The notes: generated by a model not told the origin, from the letters alone. DNA of 64,000 bases from Paenibacillus humicus NBRC 102415 (GCF_004000905.1 NZ_BIMD01000025.1:1-64000); one strand, 5' to 3'. Shown: positions 7,157 through 16,492, counted from the stretch's first letter. A program made the numbers and translations.

Positions 7157-8476
7157 ATGAACAGGTTATCAAGAAGGCTTCAAAAAATGATTCAAGTAGG
7201 CTATTGGCCTGGATTTATCATCGGAATGTACCCCAGCCACTTCGCATATAAGCCAATCGAAGTGGACTTTAGAAGAACGTGGCAGCATGTGAAGGAATTG
7301 AATCTGTATGCCCATATTCCTTTTTGCAAATGGAGCTGTTCTTTTTGCACCTTTTTCAAGGTTGTCAAGGATGATGAGGAGTACTACAGGCGATATATGC
7401 AGAGATTGAATGAGGAATTTATTTTTTACAACACTTTCTTCGAAGAAAAAGTAAATATCAAATCGATTTGTTTTGGTGGAGGAACTCCTAATACGGTATC
7501 CGTTTCGGACTATGAAAAGTTTTTCGATACGCTTGTTAAAAGTAATGTAAGCCTCGATAAGGATCTCGAGCCTTCCATGGAAATTTCGCCTGAAATCATT
7601 ACCAAGGAGTACATTTCCGATCTATCCAAGATTGGAATAAAAAGACTCAGCCTCGGTGTACAGAGTTTGAAAGGGGAATTGCGAAAAGGAGTTAACCGCG
7701 ATGAAACTCTCGATATTTTGGGAGTGATCCAGTCCATTCGCGACAACGGGCTTAACGTCAACATTGACCTGATTAATGGCATCATTGGACAAGACAATGA
7801 TAGTTTCATGGAAACACTGAAAGAAGTTGTCGCGTTTGGTCCTGAAACGATTTCAATTTATCCGCTCTCTGGCAAGAAAAGCAGCATGTTTAAAACGTCC
7901 TCGGCTATAATGACTACCAAAGAGAAGTACCAACTGTACGAACTCTATTATGATTATCTCATCCATAACGGATATGACTGCGAATCCCACGTGAAATTCA
8001 TCAAGAAGAATCAAAACTCCACCCATCAGCAAAAAATTTATGAATATCTAGGGACAGAAACGTTGGGAATCGGCAGTGGGTCCAGATCTTACAGCAATCT
8101 GATTCATTATGGGACTTCAAGCTGGGAAGACGCCAAGCTTGTTAAGAAAGCCATTGAAGATTACATGACTAAAGATTTTAGGGAATTGTCGTGGTATGGC
8201 TTTGAAATGAATGAGGAAGAAAACAAGCGGCGAACAATTGTATATGCCTGGTTTCTGGGCGTTTTGGATACCGCTGCTTATTATCAAAGATATCATTCCT
8301 CGCCGTATGAGGACTTCCCTGAAGAGTTTGAAGCGTTGATCCATAACGACCTCGTCTACACGGAAGGAGATAAAATGCATCTCACGACAAAAGGACGCAA
8401 ATATACGGATCTTGCCGGCACCATATTCTGGAGCAAAGGAATCCATGAAATGTTTGAAACGGTCCATTATGCCTGA
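7157..8476 (+). CDS. HemN-like radical SAM enzyme
   Basis: 439 residues. The iron-sulfur motif C57-x3-C61-x2-C64 sits in IPFCKWSCSFC, followed by the SAM-binding glycine stretch CFGGGTPN and the HemN-type LSLGVQSL and INGIIGQ segments. The layout matches the HemN/HemW-like group, which contains coproporphyrinogen oxidase relatives, class C radical SAM methyltransferases and cyclopropanases in natural-product pathways. In this cluster a carbon methylation or other radical alteration of the carrier-bound intermediate is likely; haem synthesis is not, since no haem genes are near. GGGGAGG precedes the ATG. Exact reaction unknown. Confidence 0.88.
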   Translation: MNRLSRRLQKMIQVGYWPGFIIGMYPSHFAYKPIEVDFRRTWQHVKELNLYAHIPFCKWSCSFCTFFKVVKDDEEYYRRYMQRLNEEFIFYNTFFEEKVNIKSICFGGGTPNTVSVSDYEKFFDTLVKSNVSLDKDLEPSMEISPEIITKEYISDLSKIGIKRLSLGVQSLKGELRKGVNRDETLDILGVIQSIRDNGLNVNIDLINGIIGQDNDSFMETLKEVVAFGPETISIYPLSGKKSSMFKTSSAIMTTKEKYQLYELYYDYLIHNGYDCESHVKFIKKNQNSTHQQKIYEYLGTETLGIGSGSRSYSNLIHYGTSSWEDAKLVKKAIEDYMTKDFRELSWYGFEMNEEENKRRTIVYAWFLGVLDTAAYYQRYHSSPYEDFPEEFEALIHNDLVYTEGDKMHLTTKGRKYTDLAGTIFWSKGIHEMFETVHYA

Positions 8477-8507
8477 GGACCTGCGAACGACATGAACGGC
8501 AAAGGGT

Positions 8508-10016
8508 GTGAAACTTATCATGGTTGAGGTCCTTTCCAGCTCCCTGCCAAATAAGCGAGAAACGTTACAATTTACGTGGAACAAACCACTTGTACTGGTT
8601 GGTCTTGGACTTCATGCAAAAAGAATTTATATGCATTATTTCAAAAAATACAAACTGGCGCCGAAACTCATTGTCGAACTGGAATCACAAAGACAATTGG
8701 TTATGGAGTATTTGGAACTACACGGTCTTAATATAGATACTTTGTTTATCGCAGATGAGTGCCGCGATGAAGAAGAGATCTCCGAGTACGACCAGAGAAA
8801 ACTGCTTAAGCGGATACGAGATCATGGAATCACCCATGCCGTGATCTCAACCGAACCCAAGGCGCATTACGCCTATTTGAAATTTTTTATTAGTAACCGG
8901 ATTCATACGCTGACAGACAAGCCGATTACTTCGCCGCTCCATGTCAGCACACAGGCTGAAAGTGCTCAACGAATTCTAGAGCAATATGAGCACTTAGCCG
9001 CTCTTTACAGGCAAGCTAAAATAGACGGTGTATTGTGTGAGGTTCAATGCCAGAGACGCTGGCATCAAGGATATCTTTATGTCCGTGAGACGCTTCGCGC
9101 CTGCTTAGAGAAATTCAAGATTCCGATTACTGGAATAGAAATCTACCATTGCGACGGAATGTGGAACATGCCGGATGAGTTTCTTACGAGGGAGAACCAT
9201 CCATACAAATACGGATACGGCAAGCTGTTTCACAGCGGTTACCATTTCATTGATCTGATGAGCTGGCTGCTCAAACTCAACTTCAGCTTGGAAGAGAAGG
9301 CAGCCGATCACGTCGAGATGTATAGCATGATAACAAGGCCGGACGATTTTATGGAAGCCATCAATCATCAGGATTACCGGCGGATCTTTAAAACGGAAAA
9401 ATTTACAGAGGTATTCAATGAAAGAGCGAACGGGCGTCTGAGTCAGTTCGGAGAGATTGATTTCTATAGCCTGCTGCAATTTACAAGAAAAGGAAAAGTG
9501 ATGACAACCTGCAGCCTAAATCTTCTTCAAAACGGATTCTCGCGGAGAGCCTGGACAGAGCTTCCTAGCGATACATATAAATCGAACGGAAGAGTGCGTC
9601 ATGAACGGGCTAACATTCAGGTTGGTCCGTTGATGAACATTCAGGTACATAGTTATCAATCGAAGCAAATTCAAGATAGATGTTGGGATAAGGATAATCT
9701 AACGGGATCTCTGGAGCATTTTGAAATCTATATATTTCGCAATACCGATATCATCGGTGGAAAGCCCTTCGAGAAAATTACTATAGATGATTTGTCATGC
9801 CCTTCTAATAATGAATTATTCATCGGTTTCAACGAACAATCCCGCGAAACTTGCTTGCTTGAATTCCTTAGCGGTCAGAACAGACATTCCGATTTGTTGG
9901 ATCATGAATTGTCCATCAAAATTTTGTCGAATGCATATAAATCCATATGCAGCCGCAATAGCGGGGGGACACCAACCGTAACATTTCCATTGGATGAGCA
10001 TTTAAAGTGTCAATAG
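8508..10016 (+). CDS. Gfo/Idh/MocA-like NAD(P)-dependent oxidoreductase
   Basis: 502 residues, longer than the usual 330-400. The N-terminal Rossmann strand-loop LVLVGLGLHAKRIY (about 28-41) and TDKPITSP (the family's catalytic-lysine EKP region) mark a Gfo/Idh/MocA member. The C-terminal half has an extended unrecognised region. Members oxidise or reduce sugars, cyclitols or thiazoline rings. It would alter the oxidation state of the acceptor or of the carrier-bound chain. The GTG used here has a poor spacing to AAAGGG; an in-frame ATG at 8520 is an alternative start. Confidence 0.78.
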   Translation: MKLIMVEVLSSSLPNKRETLQFTWNKPLVLVGLGLHAKRIYMHYFKKYKLAPKLIVELESQRQLVMEYLELHGLNIDTLFIADECRDEEEISEYDQRKLLKRIRDHGITHAVISTEPKAHYAYLKFFISNRIHTLTDKPITSPLHVSTQAESAQRILEQYEHLAALYRQAKIDGVLCEVQCQRRWHQGYLYVRETLRACLEKFKIPITGIEIYHCDGMWNMPDEFLTRENHPYKYGYGKLFHSGYHFIDLMSWLLKLNFSLEEKAADHVEMYSMITRPDDFMEAINHQDYRRIFKTEKFTEVFNERANGRLSQFGEIDFYSLLQFTRKGKVMTTCSLNLLQNGFSRRAWTELPSDTYKSNGRVRHERANIQVGPLMNIQVHSYQSKQIQDRCWDKDNLTGSLEHFEIYIFRNTDIIGGKPFEKITIDDLSCPSNNELFIGFNEQSRETCLLEFLSGQNRHSDLLDHELSIKILSNAYKSICSRNSGGTPTVTFPLDEHLKCQ

Positions 10017-10030
10017 CTGGAGGAATGAGA

Positions 10031-11326
10031 ATGAAGCAAAATCTTGCTGTTCGGAATGAAGCTAACGTTATTTTTTTTGAACACAGAAAACAGCAAATTT
10101 ACGAAATGTATAGAAATTGCATTGAAAATGTTCCTTTTTATAGGAATAGATGGAATTTGGTTTTAGCCGAGAATCAATTCAATTACGACAGCTTTACGGC
10201 AGCGGTGCCTATATTGGAGAAGAACGAGGCAAAGCAATTTACGGATATGCTTATATCAGACCGGTACAGAAAAGAGGAATTGCTCGTTGATATCACCAGC
10301 GGTACGGAAGGCACGCCGCTAATCTGCTATAAATCCAAAGAAGAGAGAATTCGCTGCTCAAATGCATTATGGAAAAAGCGGAGGGAATGGTTGCGGGATC
10401 TTTCGCCCGGCGACAAATTTGCGAGATTCTACACGTTCCGAAGCGGAGAGGACAAATCACTTATTATCAACTCCGTTATCTATAAGGGCAACGATATTCA
10501 TATCCCTCTGAATGATATGAGCTCGTCCAAGCTTTCGGAATATTGGGCTCACATCGTGGCCTTCCAACCACGCTGGATGCATGGACCTCCAACCGCGATT
10601 GCAAGGCTGGCTCTTCATATCAATCAAATGGAACTTCCATTTCATCAGATGGAATTTATTGAATTAAATGGAGAGATAGTAACCAAAGATCAGTTAAGAC
10701 TTATCCAAGAAAGTTTTCGCTGTAAGGTTGCAAACCATTATGGTTCCAGGGAATTCTGGGCGCTTGGATTCAGCTGTGAGGTGGATGGACATCTTCATGC
10801 ATTGGACAGATCGGTATTCATCGAGACGAGATACAACGCCAATTTTCAAACGAACGAGATTCTTGTCACCTCACTGACGAATAAAGCCTGGCCTCTTGTT
10901 AGGTATAGGCTAGGGGATATGGCCGATCTGCATCATCCTGAAGACTTGAATTGCGGAGCCAAAGAACCATTTACCCTAAACATGCACGGAGGTAGACGAG
11001 CGGATTATTTTACACTTCAAGGGGGCCTAATGATTAACGCCATCCTTTTCTCGGGCATCGCTCGAGCTGTCAGCGGCATGCAGGGGAAATCAGCGGTATC
11101 CCAATATCAGGCCATTAAAGAATCCAATAATTTGCTGACGATAAAGTTATGCCTCAATAAGGAAAGCCTGCTTGACGAAGAAGCGCTTGTCGGTCGTTTC
11201 GATGAGGAATTACGGAAGATAATAGGAAGCGAAATCAAAATCTGTTATGAAATTGTCGATGTCATAAATCCGGATGTGCGCACAGGGAAATGCAGAGATT
11301 TTATTGACTTGACCCTTCAGTTATAG
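10031..11326 (+). CDS. PaaK-like adenylate-forming ligase
   Basis: 431 residues. DITSGTEGTP at about 87-96 is the phosphate-binding loop, followed by NHYGSREFWALG and RYRLGDMADL, the order of phenylacetate-CoA ligase/CapK-type enzymes. This is the second adenylate-forming enzyme in the cluster, so two acids may be activated or one may be handed on to an amine acceptor. ATG at 10031 is preferred because GGAGG lies seven bases upstream; GTG at 10007 and ATG at 10025 are in frame but badly spaced. It nearly abuts the oxidoreductase gene. Confidence 0.82.
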   Translation: MKQNLAVRNEANVIFFEHRKQQIYEMYRNCIENVPFYRNRWNLVLAENQFNYDSFTAAVPILEKNEAKQFTDMLISDRYRKEELLVDITSGTEGTPLICYKSKEERIRCSNALWKKRREWLRDLSPGDKFARFYTFRSGEDKSLIINSVIYKGNDIHIPLNDMSSSKLSEYWAHIVAFQPRWMHGPPTAIARLALHINQMELPFHQMEFIELNGEIVTKDQLRLIQESFRCKVANHYGSREFWALGFSCEVDGHLHALDRSVFIETRYNANFQTNEILVTSLTNKAWPLVRYRLGDMADLHHPEDLNCGAKEPFTLNMHGGRRADYFTLQGGLMINAILFSGIARAVSGMQGKSAVSQYQAIKESNNLLTIKLCLNKESLLDEEALVGRFDEELRKIIGSEIKICYEIVDVINPDVRTGKCRDFIDLTLQL

Positions 11327-11347
11327 GATCAAAGGTGGTTTTCGGAC

Positions 11348-11815
11348 GTGTCGGAAAAATCTTTAAAACGAAAAGGGTTCTATTATACCGTCCAGACTCC
11401 ATTTGTCTCTTTATTGGTCGTTTTGACGACTGTCTGCGCGGTTGCGCTCCTGGTCAATATCTCTTCGATAGATCGTGTATATACCGATATGGGTGGCGAA
11501 GTCTCTTACAATCAAGGGGAGATTGTCGTTCAATTTAATGCGCACAAGTCGGTTGCAGACGAGCTGTCCATAGGACAAAAGATAGGCTGGGACACGGAGC
11601 GAGGAAAGAGTAGATACAATGCAGTGATTATGAAAAAGACGGCGGGATCTGATGAACTCGTATATGTTCTGGCTATCGAGCTTAAAGGAGAAAAGGGTCT
11701 TCCCGCCGACGCTCGGAACTCTGTGGGGCATGAAAAGGTCTACGTCAGGGCCTTGGCCGGCAAAGAAAAAGTGTTGGATAAGTTCATGGAGAGCAAGCAG
11801 GAGGACACATGGTAA
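11348..11815 (+). CDS. Membrane-anchored export accessory protein (HlyD-like fragment?)
   Basis: 155 residues: a basic N-terminus, one membrane helix at about 17-40, then an outside domain rich in beta strands. Its size and its place directly before the exporter genes recall the membrane-proximal and beta domains of HlyD-type adaptors, without the coiled coil. It overlaps the first exporter gene by seven bases. It probably works with the exporters or aids substrate hand-off. It is not confidently assignable to a known family by eye. GTG start, AAAGGTGG upstream. Confidence 0.5.
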   Translation: MSEKSLKRKGFYYTVQTPFVSLLVVLTTVCAVALLVNISSIDRVYTDMGGEVSYNQGEIVVQFNAHKSVADELSIGQKIGWDTERGKSRYNAVIMKKTAGSDELVYVLAIELKGEKGLPADARNSVGHEKVYVRALAGKEKVLDKFMESKQEDTW

Positions 11816-13587
11816 ATGAGATTGTGGAAAAGGGAGAAGTCGAAAGTTCACAGGTGGCTACTTGGATATGGAGTTTTGCCAAGCCTTATCGATGGTCCTT
11901 TATCAATCTGTTTGCTTGTGTCCTCATAACTTCCTTTATTGGCATGCTCTACCCCTATATCTTCGGCATGCTCATTGACGAGGTTTTTTATAATGGCAAC
12001 ATGGATTTCTTTGTCATCATTATCCTTGTATATGGCTTGATTTTTTCAGGGGAGCAGGCCTTGCATTTTATTTTGAATTTGACATGGTCCTATCTATCGA
12101 CACGATTTCTTTTCGATATCCGAAAAAAATTATACGAGAAAATTCTTCGTATGCCGGCGTTTTATTTAGACAAGGCGAAGACCGGGGATTTAACGATCCG
12201 GATCAATCAGGATTCCGAGCTAGTCTTAAAACTGGTCCACAGCAATATATTCGGAACGTTCGCGGATTCGATTCGTTTGACTATGGCTATCGCAATGGTG
12301 ACGTTCATTCAGCCGAAGCTGGCTTTGTTAATGGTCATTACGACGCCGATTGTCGTGTATATATCCCGCTTTTTCGCTGGGAAGCTTAAAGGGTTTACTC
12401 AAAAAGAAAGATCAGCATATGGAAACAGCTCAAGCTGGTTGTTCGATTTGCTGGACGGAATGGTCCAGATTCGAGCGATGTCCGGACAGAGGCCGGTTTA
12501 CAAACGATTTACCGGTCTCTGGTTCAATCTGACTCGGATTCGGAACGTTTCCAAAATGATTCAAGTAAGTGCCGAACGGGCTAATTCCTTGGTGCTTTTA
12601 GCTGTCGGAACCTCCTTGAACATTTTAGCCGCATTTTTTGTTGTGCGAGGAAATCTGACCGTTGGAGAGTTTGTCGCTGTAATCGATTATTTTGCGGTCT
12701 GCTCGAACCGCTTAAAAGGAATTAGTGATACTGTTCTGAAGGCTAAGCAAAACATGGTCTCGATCCGCAAGGTATTTTCCTTGCTACAGTATGATGAGGA
12801 AAGAGATGCATCAACTGCGTTAGATTTGAAGGTCGAGCATGGGAAAATCCTATTCAACGATGTTGTCTTTGGCTACAGCAGCAATGAAAAGGTGTTGAAA
12901 GGCTTAAAACTGGAAATAAATCCCTGCGAGAAGATTGCGTTAATCGGAAAGAGCGGCGCAGGAAAGAGCACGCTGATCCATCTTTTGCTTCGACTGTATG
13001 AGGTGACAGAGGGATCTATTCAAATAGACGGTCAGGATATAAGGGACTGCAAGTTGCGCTCCTTGAGAAAAAGCATAGGCGTTGTGCAACAGGAGGCAAT
13101 CCTTTTCGACGGAACGATCCGAGAAAATTTTGAAAGAGGCATGCCGGGATGCACGGATGATCAAATTTGGGCCGCATGCGAGAAGGCGTTTATAAGTCCT
13201 TTTATTCGGGAACTGCCCAAACAGCTGGATACGCTTATCGGTTCGGAAGGAATCGGGCTTTCCGGCGGTCAAAAGCAACGAATATCCATGGCGCGAATAT
13301 TTTTGAAGGATCCTGCCATTATTGTTTTTGATGAAAGCACATCCGCTCTTGATTATGAAGCCGAGGAAATCATCCGACATTCGTGGAAGGAGCTTTGCAA
13401 GGGTAGAACGGCCATCATCATCGCGCATCGCCTTTCTACTTTCCTGGATTCTGATCGTGTTGCCGTTCTACAAGACGGTCTTATATCTCATTGCGACCAT
13501 CACAGCAAATTGGTTGAGAGCTCTGCCCATTACCGGAGCTTGTTTCAGGAACAGTATGGGAGCGAACAGAAAGGAGCCGTGGGATGA
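11809..13587 (+). CDS. ABC exporter, fused membrane and ATPase domains (1)
   Basis: 592 residues: about six membrane helices in residues 28-310, then an ATPase domain with Walker A GKSGAGKST (380-388), signature LSGGQKQR (484-491) and FDES (507-510). All catalytic residues are intact. Type IV exporters of this kind send drugs, lipids or peptides out of the cell as dimers. The next gene encodes a second half-size exporter starting four bases before this one stops, so a heterodimer is likely. Export of the cluster product, and self-protection, is the likely job. Confidence 0.92.
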   Translation: MVNEIVEKGEVESSQVATWIWSFAKPYRWSFINLFACVLITSFIGMLYPYIFGMLIDEVFYNGNMDFFVIIILVYGLIFSGEQALHFILNLTWSYLSTRFLFDIRKKLYEKILRMPAFYLDKAKTGDLTIRINQDSELVLKLVHSNIFGTFADSIRLTMAIAMVTFIQPKLALLMVITTPIVVYISRFFAGKLKGFTQKERSAYGNSSSWLFDLLDGMVQIRAMSGQRPVYKRFTGLWFNLTRIRNVSKMIQVSAERANSLVLLAVGTSLNILAAFFVVRGNLTVGEFVAVIDYFAVCSNRLKGISDTVLKAKQNMVSIRKVFSLLQYDEERDASTALDLKVEHGKILFNDVVFGYSSNEKVLKGLKLEINPCEKIALIGKSGAGKSTLIHLLLRLYEVTEGSIQIDGQDIRDCKLRSLRKSIGVVQQEAILFDGTIRENFERGMPGCTDDQIWAACEKAFISPFIRELPKQLDTLIGSEGIGLSGGQKQRISMARIFLKDPAIIVFDESTSALDYEAEEIIRHSWKELCKGRTAIIIAHRLSTFLDSDRVAVLQDGLISHCDHHSKLVESSAHYRSLFQEQYGSEQKGAVG

Positions 13588-15344
13588 AAATTTATCTTGG
13601 GGATCGGAAAATTGTTCTTGACCGGTTATCTCCTTTCTTTTCTCCTCATTTGGGCAAGATTGCTTTGCTCAGTTTTTTGAAGGGGGCTTTGCTGATTCTT
13701 GGTCTTGCGGCTCCCTACCTTTTCAAGATTTTGGTAGACGATGTCATGATTGGAAAAAATCTGCAGATGCTTGCACGGATCTGTGCGGGGTATGCCGGCA
13801 TTTACGTTTTAGAGACCGCGTTTATATTCAGCCAAGTCTACGTAGGCAACCTGCTGTTCGGGAAAATCTTGTTTGATTTTCGTCGAAATGTACTGAACCA
13901 TTACTTGCAAATGCCGCTTAAGAAATACCAGGGCTATAACCCCGGAGACCTGAAAAACAGAATCGATCGGGATGCTGACGTCGTTGAAACCTTTCTGGGG
14001 CAGCAAATCATTGAATACTACTTTAATTATCTCTTGGTCGCCATTATCGGCTTGATTCTGATCGTCCTGAATTGGAAGCTTGCCGTGTTCGCCTTTCTTA
14101 TGGTTCCGCTCTCGTTCTGGATGAACCGTTGGCTGAGCAAAGGTGTCAGAAACAGTTCAGAGGCTTACCGATCTTTGTGGGGGCGCTACGAGAACTGGCT
14201 AAGGAGCAGTATTCAGAGCTGGAAGGAAATCAAAGCACTGACGACTGAAAAACGCGAAACCCGAATATTTACGAATTATTGGCATCAACTAAGTAATTAT
14301 TTTTTTATGAAGCAAATCTACGCCTGTAGCAATATGACTTTCATTTCCTTCAAAAATTTCTTTATTACCCGCATGAACCTGTATTTTGTCGGTGGTCTAT
14401 TTATTCTTCACGGAAATTTAACAATTGGAAGCTTGCTCATTTTTATGAAATACTTCGAGCAAATGTTTAATTCCATCACTGCTATCAACCAGTTGGATGT
14501 TCAAATGGCAGGTGACATACCTGCCATCACGCGAGTTCTTGAGGTTGTGAATGTTCAGATTCCGCGGACTAGGTTGGGCAATTGCAAGCTGCTTTCATTT
14601 AAATGCGATCTGCAGCTGCATGACGTTTCATTCCGTTATGAATCCTCGAACCGGCATGCTCTCCATGGGATTTCCCTCCGTATTCGGCCAAAGGAAAGAA
14701 TAGCGATTGTCGGAAAAAGCGGTTCCGGAAAAAGCACGCTTGCTAAACTGGTTACCGGAATTTATTCTCCTGAACAAGGAAGGGTAACAGTCGACGGATA
14801 TGATATGAAGCAAATCGACCCTGTTGACCTACATCGAATGATAGGCATCGTCATGCAGGATAGCGTATTGTTTGACATGACGATAAAGGAAAATCTTTTG
14901 CTTGCTCAGCCTTCTGCTACGGACGATGAAATGATGCATGCGTGCACCCGGGCTTGTTTAAGCGACTTCATTCATAGTCTGCCCGAAGGTCTCGATGCAA
15001 AAATCGGTGAGAAGGGTGTCCAGCTATCAGGTGGACAAAAACAACGGCTTGCCATTGCCAGGGTGCTTCTGACCAACCCTCGGATCATTATTTTTGACGA
15101 GTCAACTTCTTCACTGGACCACGATTCGGAGAGGATGATCCATCAAGCCATTGAACGCGTAGCCGAAGATGCGACAGTGATCGTAATTGCGCATCGGCTT
15201 TCTTCCATCTTGGCCTCTGACAGGGTAATTGTTTTAGATAACGGGAAAGTGGTCGGGGACGGAAATCATGGTAGACTTCTCGGATCCAACCCAGCATACG
15301 ATGTTCTATTCAAGGGGCAACATGATACATCAAATGTTTCCTAA
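13584..15344 (+). CDS. ABC exporter, fused membrane and ATPase domains (2)
   Basis: 586 residues with the same architecture as its neighbour: membrane helices in the first 310 residues and an ATPase with GKSGSGKST, LSGGQKQR and IIIFDEST. The ATGA overlap with the preceding exporter gene supports a heterodimeric transporter. Both ATPase domains look active, unlike many heterodimeric exporters where one site is degenerate. Alternatively the two could be separate homodimers for product and immunity. Confidence 0.92.
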   Translation: MKIYLGDRKIVLDRLSPFFSPHLGKIALLSFLKGALLILGLAAPYLFKILVDDVMIGKNLQMLARICAGYAGIYVLETAFIFSQVYVGNLLFGKILFDFRRNVLNHYLQMPLKKYQGYNPGDLKNRIDRDADVVETFLGQQIIEYYFNYLLVAIIGLILIVLNWKLAVFAFLMVPLSFWMNRWLSKGVRNSSEAYRSLWGRYENWLRSSIQSWKEIKALTTEKRETRIFTNYWHQLSNYFFMKQIYACSNMTFISFKNFFITRMNLYFVGGLFILHGNLTIGSLLIFMKYFEQMFNSITAINQLDVQMAGDIPAITRVLEVVNVQIPRTRLGNCKLLSFKCDLQLHDVSFRYESSNRHALHGISLRIRPKERIAIVGKSGSGKSTLAKLVTGIYSPEQGRVTVDGYDMKQIDPVDLHRMIGIVMQDSVLFDMTIKENLLLAQPSATDDEMMHACTRACLSDFIHSLPEGLDAKIGEKGVQLSGGQKQRLAIARVLLTNPRIIIFDESTSSLDHDSERMIHQAIERVAEDATVIVIAHRLSSILASDRVIVLDNGKVVGDGNHGRLLGSNPAYDVLFKGQHDTSNVS

Positions 15345-15364
15345 GGCACCTCGTACATGAAAGG

Positions 15365-16408
15365 ATGAACGAACCGTTGACAAAACGCAGAGGCGATTTC
15401 GATTCCGTCATCAAAGTACAAACGAAAGAGCTGCGACAGAATCTTTTAGCGCTGATGCATGGGAACGGAATTGAGCATAAAGTCGCCGCTTGTATTTTGG
15501 AAAACTTGATGGATACCGAACTGAGAGGCCATAGTTCCCATGGTCTAATTCAGATTCCCGTTATATTAGACAAATTGAAAGCAGGCCTAATATCGGGCAA
15601 GGCAAATTACAGAATCATTTCCGATCATGGAGCGGTTTGTATGGTAGACGGACTGTGTGGCATGGGCTACTATATCGCAAACATAGCCATGGAGAGATGT
15701 ATAAATAAAGCATGTGAGTTCGGTATTGGCATCGTTACCGTGAAAAACTCCTCCCATTTTGGCTCAGCGGGTTATTACACCTCCCTAGCCGTGCGAAAAG
15801 GATTGGTAGCCGTCAGCATGTCCAACTCTAGGCCGCTTGTTGCACCGAGCGGAAGCAGGAGAGCTATCCTCGGTACAAATCCAATCAGTATAGGATTTCC
15901 AAGAAATCTGGAAAACGGAGATAGATTTTTGCTGGACATGTCAACAAGCGTGGTGTCCCATAATACGGTTAAGCAATATGCAAACAATCAAGAAGCCGTG
16001 CCATCGGGCTGGGGAATTGATAGAACCGGTCATCCTACGACGGATCCGAAAAAAATTTTAGATGGCGGAGCGTTGTTGCCAATAGAGGCGGCAGGGGGAG
16101 CCTATAAAGGATTAGGCTTGTCCATTGCGATCGAATTGTTCTGCGCGCTCCTGTCGGGGGGACTTGCAAGCGTCGAAATGGAAAGGGACGATACAAGCAG
16201 TTGTCATACTTTCATGGTCATCAATCCTGATTTTTTTGTCGGTGTAGAGGCTCTTATCCAACACTGCTCCTATATTTTTCAATGTTATGAAGAAGAAGAG
16301 AGCTTTTATACGCCAGGATCAAAACTACCTCATGATTCCGGCGAGATCACCTTGTCGACGGCTGTTTATGACTCCATTTTTTCGACACTCCAAGATTTTA
16401 AGCCTTAA
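15365..16408 (+). CDS. Ldh2/malate dehydrogenase-family oxidoreductase
   Basis: 347 residues. RGHSSHGLIQIP, NSSHFGSAGYY and LGTNPISIGFP are the hallmark segments of the Ldh2 family (YlbC/malate dehydrogenase-like, DpkA-like imine reductases), which reduce 2-oxo acids or cyclic imines with NAD(P)H. The family histidine/serine pairs appear intact. As the last gene of the cluster it probably makes a hydroxy-acid or cyclic amino-acid building block for the ligases. Ribosome binding site spacing is short (AAAGG directly before ATG), so the start could be slightly misplaced. Confidence 0.88.
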   Translation: MNEPLTKRRGDFDSVIKVQTKELRQNLLALMHGNGIEHKVAACILENLMDTELRGHSSHGLIQIPVILDKLKAGLISGKANYRIISDHGAVCMVDGLCGMGYYIANIAMERCINKACEFGIGIVTVKNSSHFGSAGYYTSLAVRKGLVAVSMSNSRPLVAPSGSRRAILGTNPISIGFPRNLENGDRFLLDMSTSVVSHNTVKQYANNQEAVPSGWGIDRTGHPTTDPKKILDGGALLPIEAAGGAYKGLGLSIAIELFCALLSGGLASVEMERDDTSSCHTFMVINPDFFVGVEALIQHCSYIFQCYEEEESFYTPGSKLPHDSGEITLSTAVYDSIFSTLQDFKP

Positions 16409-16457
16409 CGATTGCCTGATGAGACGAAACATTAATCGCGAAGAGGAGGTTAAGGTG

Positions 16458-16487
16458 ATGCGCGAGTGCATGTATGTCGCAGGGTAG
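16458..16487 (+). CDS. Possible 9-codon mini-ORF with a strong ribosome binding site
   Basis: AGGAGG at 16445-16450 lies seven bases before ATG 16458, which opens a nine-codon frame (MRECMYVAG) ending at TAG 16485-16487, just before the long hairpin. It could be a remnant of a lost gene at the cluster border, a leader-type mini-ORF, or chance. No homologue is known to me. Confidence 0.2.
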   Translation: MRECMYVAG

Positions 16488-16492
16488 GTGTC

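Noticed and set aside
7157-8476. Oxygen-independent coproporphyrinogen oxidase (HemN) for haem synthesis
   Set aside because: The gene is embedded in a biosynthetic operon with an ACP and ligases, with no haem genes nearby; HemN-like but probably not HemN.
3204-16408. RiPP cluster with a precursor peptide
   Set aside because: A radical SAM enzyme and exporters made this tempting, but no small ORF with a leader and core was found between the genes, and the ligases plus ACP indicate a carrier-bound acid instead.
16458-16487. Nine-residue ORF as a quorum peptide or RiPP core
   Set aside because: Too short for a leader or signal sequence and no receptor or maturation partner is adjacent; kept only as a low-confidence mini-ORF.
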